This document shows positions 21,574 to 33,945 of a DNA stretch of 64,000 nucleotides, in pieces (position 1 is the first letter of the stretch; the number at the start of each line of letters is the position of its first letter). Made by a program: the position numbers and the translations under genes. Origin of the DNA: Chiua virens (taxonomy: Eukaryota > Basidiomycota > Agaricomycetes > Boletales > Boletaceae); assembly GCA_019787685.1 (NCBI GenBank), contig JAHNUO010000007.1, positions 1,550,001 through 1,614,000 of the forward strand. Direction: 5' to 3'. The notes beneath the pieces were generated by a model that did not search any database, was not told the origin of the DNA, and saw only the letters and a program-made list of their open reading frames with translations.

Positions 21574-24239
21574 TCAATGGCGTTTGAGTTCCTTTGCGAG
21601 TCGATAAGAAAGAATAAGTGCTACTGCAGCTGCGACACCACCTAATCTGAACAGAATATGGAATAAGCAAATGATGTGCCGGACAGAGAAAACGAACAAG
21701 GCGTACCGAAAGATGATTGCTATTGAGTTAGGGCTCGCCTTTGCAGAGTCGTCCGAACGGGGGAACAACCTTGCGGCATCCTGCGAAGCGGGGGTGGCCA
21801 TGCCGTCACCAGGCTGTTCCGTGGTACTAGCGTGTCCATGCAAGACGGATTTCTCCGGATCAAAGATAGCGAATATAATCGATGCCAGACCCGTCACAAG
21901 GAACTGGGGGACGACGATAAACATGTTGTGAATACCCTGGAGAGCCGGTACGAGGGTATGTATGTAGACATATGGGGAAACAAGGCAAAAGGAAGGAAAG
22001 AAGATGGAGGTGAGTCGCAAGATCCGGTAAATATCAACAAGGTGATGGGGATACGCACGATAATGGCACCTGCTTGGGTACTCAGACCACCGGCTGACTT
22101 GGTTACTGACTCAGATCTCGACGTCATCACATTCCCTTCAAAGCGAGCCGCATTGACTATGTCAATCCTGCTGACGCGTGCCCGCGCGTTTCCCATCCCA
22201 ATGCTCCTCGGACGCGGATCGCGTTCATCGTCTTCATCGTCTCGAGGGTAGCCATTGAGAATATCCTCCTCCTCCTCGAGATCGGCTCGAAAAAGTTGCT
22301 CGGTCACTTCATCCGCGTTATGTTCGATGTCATCACGTGGGAGCAGCGTGTGTGTCGAACGCGTGTCAGCAAGATGGATTGACCCGGCATCGTCTGAGGC
22401 TGGGTGGGATAGAATTGCCTCTCCGAGCTAGTGGTGCCATTGAAATACGGGGTAAAAACGGGATGATGCAGTCCTCTAATCACCACTTACCAAGGCAAAA
22501 GGCGCCCACTGCGTAACTGCCCAGCAGAATCCAGTGGCAGATATGATGAAGGTTGCACCGGATACGGTAGACGTGATGCTGCATTTTCAAAGATGGAAAG
22601 GGTAGAAATAGATACGTCAATTGTCAGAAGATCGCCGCCGATGTGAACAGTATAGAAGAGTAATGAACGTACAATGTGGCAGCCATGCACATAGCAAAAA
22701 TAAAGTGGGAGAATGCCCACAAACTTGCCAAATGCATCTGAACACGTTCCAACCATGTCTTCTGTGTTGGTCGAGGGGGGCTGGAGGGATGCCAGGCTCG
22801 CTGTGGAACAATGAAGGAGGGCATCACGATGTTGGCTATCAGAGACACCAGAGCACTGTAAAACAAGGCTCGTGTACCCAGCCGCGTGGCTTCGGCATCA
22901 AGAACGATCGCAGCATGAGCGTTTTCGGGAATAGGCGAGGATTTCTTGTGAAGGTCACCAATGTACACTGTCGAGTAGAACAGGACTGGGAACCAACCCA
23001 ACCATGCACTGGGCAAGATCAGGACGAGAGATGGGTATGAAATGAGAGACGCACAAAAATTGGATCCAACACTGCGGATACAAGTTACTGTAGATTCCGA
23101 AACGAGAAAATGAGAACGTACAATCCGTCTGATGTCACTAGGAAGTCTCACGAGGGTTTCCCATAGTTCTTTTAGCTCCCGTCGAACCCCCTTGGGTCCA
23201 CTTCTGCGAAGAACATGAATGGAATGTATGTCACGAAAGCGAGACCATACGAGGAGCTGAGCAAGACACGCTCTTTTACGTGAAAACACATCCATGCCTG
23301 TGTCAAGAACAACAGAGATGCTGCAATGACGGAAAGGGCTTCTAATTGGGCACTCCCTAAAAAGGGGAAAAATTGCAGGAGATTGAGATTCCCGCTGGAA
23401 TGGATGATGAGAAGCATTCGGCGTCCGGAAACGGTGCATACTCACACGAAAAATCCAGCAACGCTTCCAATTGCCAGCATGCTGGCTGCCCAAGCATTAC
23501 CCGCAGGTTGCTTGGCAGTGGGTAAGGTATCCACGAGTAAGGCACGATCGAGAGCTTGAACTAAACAAAGATAAGACTAGGGTACGTTGGAAGATTTACG
23601 ACACTCGCCAGCATTGATAGAAAAGTCTATACAATAGATGGAGAAGATAGCCAACCAGATGGTGAGGTGGTCGTTCTCGTGAAGGTGAGTCAATCCTGTG
23701 ACAAAAAATGTGTGCAAAGGGACAACTTACTGAGGGTGAATTGAGCCTGGTAAATATCGTCGCGAGCTGTCTGGTGAATCCGAGGAGAAGGGTTGCGAAT
23801 GCACATAGCATGGCGCCAACTAGGATGAAGGGTCGCCGCCGCCCGAACCGAGATTTGGAGTTGTCGGCGAGGATACCTGGTAACATATGGTAAAGAATTG
23901 GAAGTGATGATCGAACACTGAGACGTGCCTATCATAGGCTGCACGATAAGACCAGAAAGTGGACCCGCGAGGAAGACGATAGCCATAAGCGACTTTGACA
24001 GGCCAAGAGAAAGCAGGTACGGTGAGGCTGCATGACGTCAGTAACATGTTTGAAATGACCCACAACTGCCCACCATAGGACATCTCCACCGACCAAAGCA
24101 TTTGCACGCCAAGCAGACCGACAGTCAGCGATGGTAGCTGGGCCCAACGCGGGCCAATTACGCGGGCAGAACCGGCCCAACGACGGTTATGAACATCCTC
24201 AGACTCGTCGCCAATGGGTACCGCAGAGAATCCTGTCAT
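21574..24239 (-). CDS. Sucrose/alpha-glucoside-type MFS sugar transporter (643 aa)
   Basis: Thirteen exons in frame: 24239-24074, 24027-23929, 23876-23731, 23675-23609, 23560-23446, 23394-23251, 23203-23122, 23071-23055, 23008-22673, 22578-22491, 22427-22059, 21936-21707 and 21646-21574. The protein has about 12 hydrophobic segments, the loop motif SRFGRRRPFILVGAM, ALDRALLVDTLPT, WLGWFPVLFYST and NMFIVVPQFLVTGLA. This places it in the plant/fungal SUT (glycoside-pentoside-hexuronide-like) proton symporters, plasma membrane or vacuole, substrate sucrose, maltose or similar (inferred). A charged loop of about 110 residues before the last helices is usual in fungal members. Introns 2 (23877-23928) and 4 (23561-23608) need GC donors to keep the conserved residues. 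Exon 8 has only 17 nt. Confidence 0.9.
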
Positions 24240-24430
24240 GGACGTGTATAGGACGCGTCTTTTTAGTAAACTTACGAGTCAGTGTTTACAAAATTCTACC
24301 AACTTGGTGCCGTCACTGCTGCTGTCGCGTAAGTAGGCTAGCGGTGCGTGACGCTGACACATGTGACGTGTCACTGTTACACTGTATCAAATGAAAGTGT
24401 ACAAGATAGTATTAGCTCTCGTTAGGTTTC
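24240..24430. promoter_or_regulatory. Shared divergent promoter region, transporter and ETF-QO
   Basis: Only 191 bp separate the two start codons, which face away from each other, so the core promoters must be adjacent or overlapping. No clear TATA was found. A palindromic-looking ACATGTGACGTGTCAC segment lies near 24359-24374. Confidence 0.5.
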
Positions 24431-26460
24431 ATGTTGGCTTGTGTCAGGCGGCGATTAGCCTGGGCTGGCTCACGCCGCGCTTTCCATGTCGCTCTACCGC
24501 GACGGAGGGAACCATTTGATCCAGCGAACGTCGAGCGAATCTCGGAGGACGTCGATGTTTGCATCGTCGGTGCAGGTCCTGCTGGTCTCAGTGCTGCCAT
24601 ACGTCTCAAGCAACTCGAACAGGAGAAGGGGAAAGATTTCCGAGTCGTCGTCCTCGAAAAAGGTGGCGAAGTGGGTCCGTCCATGTTCGTATCACCGTTC
24701 ATGTGTTATTCACTGACTCCTGTTCGGCAAAGGTTCACATATTCTTTCTGGAGCTGTCATAGAGCCGCGCGCTCTCAACGAACTCCTTCCTGACTGGCCC
24801 TCGAGGGATGACCATCCCCTTAAACAGCCTGCAACGTCCTCGACTATGCGATTCCTCACCAGGAATTACTCCTTTCCCATTCCGCACCCGCCACAGATGG
24901 CCAATGACGGCAACTACATCACTTCGCTCTCGCAGTTCACAGCTTGGCTGGGGACCATCGCCGAGGAGCTTGGTGTGGAAGTTTATCCCGGCTTTGCCGG
25001 CGCTGGTATCGTGTATAGCGAAGACGGTAACAGCGTAGCTGGCATACGGACCAACGAAGTCGGTCTCGACAAGCAAGGCCGTATGAAAGAAACATTCGAA
25101 CCCGGCATGGAATTCCGCGCCAAGGTCACGCTCATTGCTGAAGGCGCACATGGCTCCCTTTCGAAGGAGCTCATACGCAAGTTCGAACTGCGCAAGGACG
25201 CCGATCCTCAGACTTATGGTATTGGTCTCAAGGAGGTCTGGCGCGTAGACCCGAACCAGTATAGACCGGGCGAGGTCGTGCATACCATGGGTTGGCCACT
25301 GGACTACCTGACTTATGGTGGAGGTTGGGTATACCACATGGCAGACGGACTTGTCAGCCTTGGTTTGGTCATCGGACTCGACTACGCGAATCCATACCTC
25401 AGTCCGTACAGGGAACTGCAGGTAAGTCTTGTGCATCTTCGTGCGCTATACTCTAGTCTAAGACTGGATTCAGCGCATGAAACATCACCCTTACTTTGCC
25501 GAACTACTGTCTGGTTCCTCGACACGCATTGCTTATGGCGCTCGCTCGTTGAACGAAGGCGGTTTACAATCCATTCCCAAACTTGACTTTCCAGGTGGAG
25601 CTTTGATCGGATGTTCCGCCGGGTTTGTCAACATCGCGAAAATCAAGGGCACACACAATGCTATGAAGACCGGCATGCTTGCAGCAGAAGCTGCTGCAGA
25701 GGTGCTAACAGAATCAAACGTTACCGGTTCTCCCAATGACATGACAAAGTACGACACCGCCGTCCGGAATAGCTGGGTGTGGTCGGATCTTCGCGAAGTG
25801 CGCAATTTGCGTGCGAGTTTCAACACAACACTGGGCATATGGGGTGGTATAGCCTACTCGGGCGTGGACTCGCTCATCCTCAAAGGCCGGACACCGTGGA
25901 CATTTCGCAACAAGACCAAGAGTTCGGACGCTGACCATACCCTGACGGCCAGTCACGTCAAGCCCATTGACTATCCGCCACCTCAACCGCCTCTATCAAC
26001 CGATCTGCTGACATCGTTATCACTGACGGGAACTAATCACGCCGAGGACCAACCCATCCATCTACGCGTTCGCAGGGACGGTGTCGAAGACATGGGGGCA
26101 AGGAAAGAACACGTTCGCAGAAACGTAGGCGAGTACGTCGGTCTCCTTCAGCGCGCATGTCCTGCGGGTGTATACGAGTACATCGAGGATGAAGCGGTAT
26201 CCAAGGAAGAAGGGTGGGATGGTAAGAAGCTCGTCATTAATTCACAAGTAAGCAGCTTGGTTTATGGCATTTTCGGAATGATTGGTTGATCCGGATCACA
26301 GAACTGTATTCATTGCAAGCTGTGCGATATCAAAGTGCCTACTCAAGATATCACATGGACGGTGCCTGAGGGCGGAGGGGGTCCTAAATACAGTAAGTTG
26401 GACTCAGATTGATGTCCGTCTCGCTCGAACATAGCTAACATTGACATAGCCATCACATAG
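24431..26460 (+). CDS. CIR2: Electron transfer flavoprotein-ubiquinone oxidoreductase, mitochondrial (602 aa)
   Basis: Exons 24431-24674, 24733-25421, 25474-26247, 26302-26392 and 26450-26460; the last exon is 11 nt and ends THR-ILE-THR-stop. An Arg-rich start ([16 protein letters not shown]) looks like a mitochondrial presequence. FAD-binding GAGPAG at residues 47-52; [11 protein letters not shown]; the ubiquinone/membrane region around [41 protein letters not shown]-terminal 4Fe-4S ligands ([10 protein letters not shown] plus the earlier CPAGVYEY). The enzyme passes electrons from ETF, reduced by fatty-acid and amino-acid dehydrogenases, to ubiquinone on the inner mitochondrial membrane. 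Length matches the family. Confidence 0.95.
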
Positions 26461-27512
26461 TTGTCGCACGATACATGATGCGCAATACACGATGACCTCA
26501 GCCATGAGATGTTTGTGGAATGACTTCGATTCCAAAATGGTGCCAACAACGCCAGCTGGAATACACTGACAACATCTACCAAGTTTTAAGAGTGCAAGGA
26601 TAGCTTTTCTCTGCAGTTCAAGTTCCATCTGCTCGCAAGCTTCAATGGTGGGAGGACAGCACTCGGTCGTCTTGTCGAGAAATCATGAAATGTGGTCGTT
26701 TCCGCTCTCTAGTGGAGTAGTTCATCATCCATTTTACATCGCGAGAATATTATTCGCATGAAGAATTCGGAATGAGCACCCAGGGGCCCTTCGGCTGCGC
26801 TAAAAAACACGTTCCTGGCGGCGAAGGATGCAACCAATAGGGCAAGCGGCTGCTAACCTCTTCGCTACCTTATGTCACAGCGACGCCGGCCTTGTGCAGG
26901 TGGTCATCGTCAATAGAGTTTGCTTCAGCTCCTTTGAGAGTAAGTGGTGCTTCATTTCTGTATTGCAGTGGGCCGCTTGTAAGTGGGCAATATTACCTCT
27001 CGCACCGGGTAGGTTACTTAGTCTTTAATTGCAGCTGGTTAGCGAAGCTGGACCTCCGTTATATTGCGGACGTTTCATATCGTGCCTTCAATGCAAACAC
27101 TGGTCTTCATCGTGGACATTGCGTGGGGTCTAGCATCATATGCGTTCATTCCTCTGCAGCCCTGAAGCAAAAAATTTGTCAAAAATAGAAGCAACGTAGT
27201 ATGTATAAGTTCGTTTCAAGGGCGAATCGGATCAGATCCGCTAATTACAGCAATCAAGTGAACTTAAGCCTATAAATCATCGTCGTCTGTCAAGCGTCCA
27301 TCCACCACGAGGGCATGAGGCATGTCCCATGAGCCATTCAAATCCCTCCTTTGACATAAAGAATTACACCCTGGAGAACGTTCAAAGGCCTGGTCCGGGA
27401 TGTTAACGTTCATTCACTGGTAGCGTCTTGCGTTCATTTGAACGAGATGCTTGTCTTGCTAAGGTTCATCTGATAGGGGTCTCTTGACTGATATCCAAAG
27501 ATTGTACGTCAT
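26461..27512. other. Intergenic, no gene recognised
   Basis: Short ORFs only (for example minus 26404-26628) without motifs or a plausible exon chain. A MITE or promoter may be hidden here but no terminal repeats were seen. Confidence 0.5.
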
Positions 27513-28919
27513 TTAGAACGTTGTGGCCTGTTTCCGTGGTTGTCTCTCGCCAACGAAATCTGTTGGCTGCATGTCGCACCGACCTTCATGGTTCTTTTTC
27601 CTTGGCAAGATCTCGTGCGAGACTTTTGAAGGCCGACCATCTACGACCACTCCCGCCGTCTTCCCGGCCGTTCGCGACATCTCTCCGTCTTGAGTCGTCC
27701 TGGCCCTAAACTCCAATACTCCCTGATGTGTATCCACACCGCTCTGGATGACGTCCGAACATTGAATATCAAGCTGAGCCTCCATCGATGACGCTCTCCC
27801 CGCAACCCTTGACTGCATGTGACCTGAGGTTTCGGTGACATTCTTCCTAGGATGGCGGTTTTCTTCAGCCAAGTCTGGGGGTTGGACGCCCTCCGGGCCA
27901 CCTGGCATCCCTCTCTCTACGACCTCACTATCTTTCTTCCTGGGTTGTCTCTCGTGAATTGAAATGAGCGGGCCTTCCAGACGTTGAACGATGTCCCGAG
28001 TTTCTGGTACTGGTGTATTTTGATGATTGCCTGCCTGTGAGTCACCACTATCTTTCTTCCTCGGTTCCTTCTCCTGACTGGCAAGGGCCAGGGGTACCGG
28101 TAAAACTTGAACATTATTGGGAACTTGATCGATCATTGTCAACGTTTTTTCCGCCCGCGTGTTCTGGCGCTTCATCAGTGGTAGTCTCTGCGGACTATCG
28201 TCCGAGGGCTCGAGAGCGTCCGATACGGTTGGCAACATCTTCTGAACGTTTGAAAGACTAGAGCCCTTTTGTCTTCTCTCCTTTATCGACTCTATGTCCG
28301 ACAGGGAAACCTCCACCCGTGTCAACAACTTCTCCGAACCAACAAGCGTTGGCAATGTTTTCTGCCCGAGGTCTGAAGGTCCAGAGTGCTCGGCGTGCTC
28401 CCTCTCCTTCACCAACCGATTTTCGTCCATGTCTGACGGCAAAACCTCCACCCATGTCAGTATCTTCTCCCGATCAACACGCGAAGTTTGAGCGTCCCGA
28501 TTGCCCGAGGGCTGGAACCCGTCTGGCACCATTGGCAACGCCTTCTGCCCGACATCTGAAGGCCTAGCGTGCTCACGCTCGCTCTTCTTTGCCAACAGAT
28601 CACTGTCTGTATCCAGCGACGAAACCTCCGGCCGTCCCGACATCTTCTCCGGATCAACAGGGGGAAGCCGACCGTTTACCCCTTTCTCCGAGGGCTGAAG
28701 CCCGGCTGAGACCATTGGCAAGCTCTTCTGCTGGAAATCTGAAGGCACAAAGTGCTCGTTCTCGCTCTCCTTCGCCAACCAACCATCGTCTATCATGGTG
28801 TCTGACCGCGAAACTTCCGCTAGTGTGGACATCTTCTCCCGGTTAACATGTGACTCCCGAGCATCCACCGACACAACCATCCCATTCTCTTGCCAGGACG
28901 TCCCCTGACTCATAGGCAT
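27513..28919 (-). CDS. Disordered repeat protein (468 aa), unknown function
   Basis: One uninterrupted frame from ATG 28919; an in-frame stop lies upstream, so the start is either here or after an unseen intron. The first half holds four degenerate units of about 50-60 residues, each with EK..(T)..EVS.SD, a charged stretch, a PSD..QK.LP.V core and a QPS tail. The second half has five spaced basic motifs of the type R(Q/H)PRKK. No transmembrane helix, no catalytic motif and few aromatic residues, so probably intrinsically disordered. The family is not recognised. The opposite strand also has ORFs, but without repeat logic. Confidence 0.5.
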   Translation of the reverse strand: MPMSQGTSWQENGMVVSVDARESHVNREKMSTLAEVSRSDTMIDDGWLAKESENEHFVPSDFQQKSLPMVSAGLQPSEKGVNGRLPPVDPEKMSGRPEVSSLDTDSDLLAKKSEREHARPSDVGQKALPMVPDGFQPSGNRDAQTSRVDREKILTWVEVLPSDMDENRLVKEREHAEHSGPSDLGQKTLPTLVGSEKLLTRVEVSLSDIESIKERRQKGSSLSNVQKMLPTVSDALEPSDDSPQRLPLMKRQNTRAEKTLTMIDQVPNNVQVLPVPLALASQEKEPRKKDSGDSQAGNHQNTPVPETRDIVQRLEGPLISIHERQPRKKDSEVVERGMPGGPEGVQPPDLAEENRHPRKNVTETSGHMQSRVAGRASSMEAQLDIQCSDVIQSGVDTHQGVLEFRARTTQDGEMSRTAGKTAGVVVDGRPSKVSHEILPRKKNHEGRCDMQPTDFVGERQPRKQATTF

Positions 28920-29590
28920 GCTGTTGGCTGCCTCGGCTGGAGTTTGCGGGTAGGCACCTGGTATCCGAGTCTGAGGACCGTTCTCCGTCAGTTAACCAAA
29001 GCTACAAGGAGATCGGCGTTGGCCACTTACATACCTCAAAGGAGATCCTTGGACTCGAAAGGCGTTTCTGGGACCGCCTTTTGCGGAAAAAGGAGCATGA
29101 CAGCAAACCGCCGAGACAACCGCACATGTCGGGTTGTGTGCTGATGCCGATGGGAGCTTGGGATTGGGTGAAGTGCGCTGTAACTAGGGGATGAAAACCT
29201 GAGAGTAGGGATATAAGGTGTTGGTGAGTCTTCCGCGATTCGTGGCTCTCGTGTGCTTATGAATCGAGTGCTGTCCGCAGCCTGTACCACACCTGTGCGT
29301 CGTGGTCATGACGTCAGAACACAATTCCACCATTTTGGCGTTTCGAGTTCCGCCTCGACGGTCGTGATGCATCGAGGAATGGGGGAGGGTATAGCTTATT
29401 GGACACGAGTTATCCGGGTCCTTTCAGCGGTAACCTTGTGTGTCCGGGATGTTTCCACACATAGTCGTGCAAAGACGTAGATCAACGACAAAAGAGAGCC
29501 AAACACTCTGATGACGTAGGGGAAAGCTGTTGTCGGACTCCAGTACAGACCCGGAAGGGAACGTGGATACCAAGTCTGTCTCCAGGTAAT
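28920..29590. other. Intergenic with weak ORFs
   Basis: A minus ORF (29290-29036) ends just before a good donor GTATGT but cannot be joined to the 468-aa frame in phase. No other signal seen. Confidence 0.4.
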
Positions 29591-30965
29591 TTACAGACCG
29601 TCAGCATCCCAGAACGACTCAAGAATTACTTTAGCTTTAACCACCGTCCTCATCTCTTTCTCCTTCGTTCCTATCTCCACCCACTTCACGAGCCCCAATT
29701 CATTGGTACATACCACAGTTTGTCCCTTTCCACTGTCTTGCACCTCGTCTCTGCTGCCATCCGTAACTTCATCCATTATGCCTGCCTGGAATGATTCGCC
29801 AGGTTGCACGACGAATACCTCAAAATCACCAGAGAGGACTCCAGCAACCAGCTGATTGAGACGCCCGGCAAGCACAACGGCGGACAGTATCTTCGCTTTG
29901 AACATGGACGAGAACTCCGGTGTAATATCAACTTGAGGAAAGGTATAACCCGCAGCGAAGAATATGTCTGAAAGTCCTGCGATAATAAGAGTAGCGAAAG
30001 GCTCTGGATCGCTGACACATGTAGAAAGGGCATAGGCACGTGTGAGGGAACGCCAGCGTCCGGATATTGGTTGCTGCTCTGTAGACGGCTCCCTTCCGTC
30101 AGAGAATCATCGATCGCAAGGAAAGACCATGTTCTTACCTTTTGTCCGCAGTCTTTGGTATATCCCGTCAACAAATGCATTGCAGTCTTTGCCGAAGGTC
30201 CAAGACGATATGATCCAACACAGGTGACGGGTCAGATGAGTTTGGAATGCGATTTGGAGGTATAATGGAAGGTCGTCGCGCCTTGCGGTCTGCAATAACT
30301 GCACCAGATGTGAACCTATAGTCTCCGTAGCACCGTCCAGCACACTCTGCTGCCTTGGCATCGATTCCAGAGCGTCAAGCGTCAAGACGCTCGTAATGTG
30401 GTCAGCCATAAAGGTAGAGGTGTGCTGTAACTCCGCGTTGAGTTTCTGTAACATCTGGATGACTTCCGAGTCCGAAAACGTATCTGCGGTGTTAAGAAAG
30501 AGCCTTGCGCCTTCTAGCTCCCTTGACAAAGTTCCGTACTGATGCTGAAGCTCCACGTTCTGAGAGGTAGCAATAGAAAGGTCTTGTCGGAGATTTTCGA
30601 TATCCTCGCATGCAATCTCGAGTTCTTCTGCTTTCTTGGCCTCCGCACGCCTCCAATGATCAATTTCTGCAGTAAGAGCAAAGTCCCGGTCTCCTGAAGT
30701 TGGTGCTTGGCCGTCTTGTTCTTGGCCGTCAGACAACAGTCGCTCCCCCTCCTCGCCTACAACATGCTGGTTTAATGTTATGAAAAGAAAATAGTTGAGA
30801 TGGTTCTCTTTGCCAAAAAGTGTTTTTCTGTACCTCGTGTCTTCGTGACCATTTGTTCTGGGGTGCGATGTAGTCGCTAGGCGAAATCACCAACGAGAGG
30901 ATACTGAGAAGTACAACTGTGAGTATGATCACGATAATGATCAAGATGAGCGTTATGAGTTCCAT
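29591..30965 (-). CDS. Membrane-anchored member of an uncharacterised coiled-coil family, paralog 1 (415 aa)
   Basis: Exons 30965-30834, 30766-30139 and 30078-29591; introns 67 and 60 bp, GT-AG, frame closed. Residues 2-27 are one hydrophobic helix (LITLILIIIVIILTVVLLSI), followed by a short coiled coil (EIDHWRRAEAKKAEELEIAC) and the shared C-terminal domain: LQKLNAELQHTSTFMAD, LPLYLQIAFQ, CWIISSWTF, then after the intron SGRWRSLTRAY, LSDIFFAAG, DFEVFVVQPGESF and KVILESF. The same domain, with an intron at the same codon, ends the genes at 36121 and 51135. I recall this domain in many Agaricomycete proteins of unknown role. The frame is open upstream to an ATG at 31211, a possible longer start; 30965 has the better Kozak context. 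Confidence 0.7.
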
Positions 30966-31644
30966 CTTGGCAAAAGTGCTGCACGACTCGGCTGTCAAAT
31001 CGATGTCCAAGACAACAGAACTCGCCGGTAGAATGGGTCGCCTGCACCGACAGTAACGGTTACGCGCCGAGTGGATGTTCTCCAGTAAACACGTTTCCCC
31101 AGGCTGGTATGCGCCTGCACTGCATGTGACTCGCTCGATCATCAAAGTTCGGCTCACTGTGGTACCCGTAAGTCCTACAGGCGACGACAGCGTTGTCACA
31201 CGGTTCGCCATTCAAATAGTGATACAGCATGTGGCCCAGGAAGAAATTTCGGAGCAGTGGAAAGTCACAGTCGAGCAGTGATTATATTGAAAGTTGAGGC
31301 CTTCAATGAGGCCGAGGATTCCCACACTGGCACAGTGAGACCTCTTGAGCGTGCAGTGAGTAGCATTGATGTATGTACGTATACCACAGTATGTACTGCA
31401 AACGCGTGCGGGACCATACTTAATCACCAAGACTCTGATAGAGGGAAGAACAACTATCCTCGACTCATCGACAAGCCAGAACTCAGAGCGACCCTATGCC
31501 TGTGAGACTAGGACAACAGACAACCAGCGAACAACATAAAATACTCCGAAGTACTCAGTCTGTATACGAAATAACCGCTGGAATCCTAGGAAGACATAAA
31601 TTAGACAATGCATCCAGCGTGAACAAGGTTCACCAAGTCAGTAC
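30966..31644. other. Region between paralog 1 and the Hsp70-like gene
   Basis: Contains the possible N-terminal extension of paralog 1 (to 31211). No separate gene seen. Confidence 0.5.
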
Positions 31645-33945
31645 TCACCTTTGTTCTCCATTCTGGAAAGCGCGTCAGCAAAATGGCAAGCAGAGGGGAC
31701 AATCCTCAGCTTACCTTGGTCTTCCAGCCCAGCTCTGCCTGAAGCTCAGTGAACCCGAAGAATATAGTGACATGATAATCTAGTTGGTAGTAAACCTTGC
31801 CGGAAGATTTCATCATAACTAGATCCTTCGTTGCCTTGCTTAGGTCTGCGCGGATGGTAAACTCTATTGAGAAGGACGCTACAATATTACTGGTCAGAAG
31901 GAAAAACGAGTGTTGTAAACATGACTCGCATCGATCTTGATCCACCCATTTGGGGTCAGACAGATTACCTCGGTAGCACACGAAGCGCACAGTCTGCATA
32001 CCAAAGTCCTTCGGATTATTTTCGGTAAGTGAAAAAGATTCACGGAATTCCATTTCCTCGCGAACTTGGGCTCCCTGTTGATGAGGACCGTCAATGATGG
32101 AATCTAGAAACTCACCCGAGAGAGAAATCTTACCTTGCGAAGCTTCGAGTCGAAGTATCCCGGAACGTAGTATTTTCCCGCAGGATCCTTTTCCCAGAGG
32201 GCCTTCCTATCGATGTGCTGCTCGTCATTTTCCTTGACAGGGAGTGCACAGACTACGCCGTATGTTGCACGTGCAACTCGAGAGGCGACCCGATGATTGT
32301 CACGGTCAACATGGGATAAGACGGCCCCGTTCGGGACAACCTTGCTGCTACAGAGATATCAGTGAAATATGTGGCATTCCCGATATGCACACACATGTAG
32401 CTATCGGGACGACAAGCTTTGATGTTCCTGGTCTGGAAATATGATTGGATCCGAGACCACAACCAGTCATTTGTGGACAGTCCACCAACAAGAAATGCCG
32501 CCTGGAAATAGAGATTAGAGATAGGTGCGACGAGCTGATTCCCAACGTAAAACTCACCGTGATTGGTATCGTGGCATGCTTCTGCTGTTGCTCAAATGCG
32601 CTGGTGATTGCATCTACAGAATCATTGAACAAACCAGTCGCTTCCTCTCTGGAGTCGGATGATCAGCGATAGAAATTAAGAGTGCAACGAAGACCTACCC
32701 CGATAACCTCAGCTTTCCAGCAGAAATGCCGTATTTCGAATTAGTGTAGCGACGGCCAGCGACCCTAACGTAAGCCGGTTCTTGATCAGTCTTGATGATG
32801 AGTTTCGTGGATTGGTCGAATTCGCGAGTAAATTCAGATATTTCTTCGTCACCGGAGTGCTCCCAGCCTTGCAGCTTTCCTGTTGGGTGTTTCTCAGGCC
32901 AATCAATGATAAGGTCGAGGGAACTAGCCACCAACTTTGCAACAGCACCCTAGCCCGGCGAGTAACGAACACGGAACCTTGCAGTCGACCTAGATACAGT
33001 ATAGATGAACGAGCTGAGCTTAGAGGTGGGAGATGGGAGATGGCTGCATACACTCCGCTGGGGCGATTTCTTCACAGGAGATCGGGTTGGATGTCACCGA
33101 AAACATGCTTAAATCGATGGTCCCACCACCAGCATCGATAACAACGACCCCCTCAGGAGCACTCTGATCAGCTGACCAGACATTGGAAAGGTTCGGGACG
33201 CAAAAGTGAAGGCTTGCTTCCCCTTCCGATAGCATATGGACACGAGATCGTCCTTCGGGAGTACTGGGAACGAGGCCAGCTTCCTCGATGGCCCGACGGT
33301 ATAGTTGATGTTGTATACCTTCCCAGCCATTTGGAAGCGTGAAAATATACTCGATGGAGTCCGTGATCAACGACCAGGCTAGCGCGCGATGACGTTCCTG
33401 AATATATTTCTTAGCGCACTGGAAGAGATACTTGATGAAATCTGTGAGAACGTTGACTGCAGAACTTCCAGCCGGGAGGGGAGGTAGTTCATCATCTGGA
33501 TTTATCGAGGAGGAAAAATACTTTGGGCGAAGGTAAAGCTTCCACCTGGATTTTACGAGAAGTATGATTCTATCAACCTCAAGCGACCGGTAACTCGAGT
33601 ACTTACCACTCGGCTTTCGTCCATCCCTCTGCTAGCGCAGTTTGTATTACGCTCTCTGCGAGCACCTCGGCGCCAGCAGCCTTGAATACACCATCCTTGT
33701 CATAGTACAACAGAGATGGTATTTTGGCATCACTTTGGACTAGTTCCTGCGTCGGGAATCTATGCCAAACTGAGACAAGACGTAAAAAAAGAACTGAAAT
33801 GAAGAACTTGCCTTGTAACTCCAAGGATCTCAGGAACCCGACCTGGCTCAAGGATACAGTAAGAGATTCCGCTGTAGGTTGTGCCAATGTCAAACCCCAT
33901 AACGAGTTTGGTTGTAGGACCGGAGTAAGCTTTCAGGTCGTGCAT
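31645..33945 (-). CDS. Hsp70-like ATPase, HSPA12-type, copy 1 (584 aa)
   Basis: Eleven exons: 33945-33812, 33759-33607, 33545-33052, 32989-32936, 32879-32699, 32648-32558, 32501-32395, 32347-32134, 32074-31930, 31878-31715 and 31662-31645. Motifs of the actin/Hsp70 ATPase fold: phosphate-1 MGFDIGTTYSGISYCILEPG, phosphate-2 VVVIDAGGGTIDLSMFS, CRLQGSVFVTRRAR, adenosine-type AFLVGGLSTNDWLWS, and VLSHVDRDNH. No C-terminal substrate-binding domain, so it is a divergent HSPA12-like protein, not a general chaperone. Introns 1 (33760-33811) and 9 (31879-31929) need GC donors. Exon lengths match those of copy 2 at 55462 almost one for one, so these are paralogs. Client or role unknown. Confidence 0.88.
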
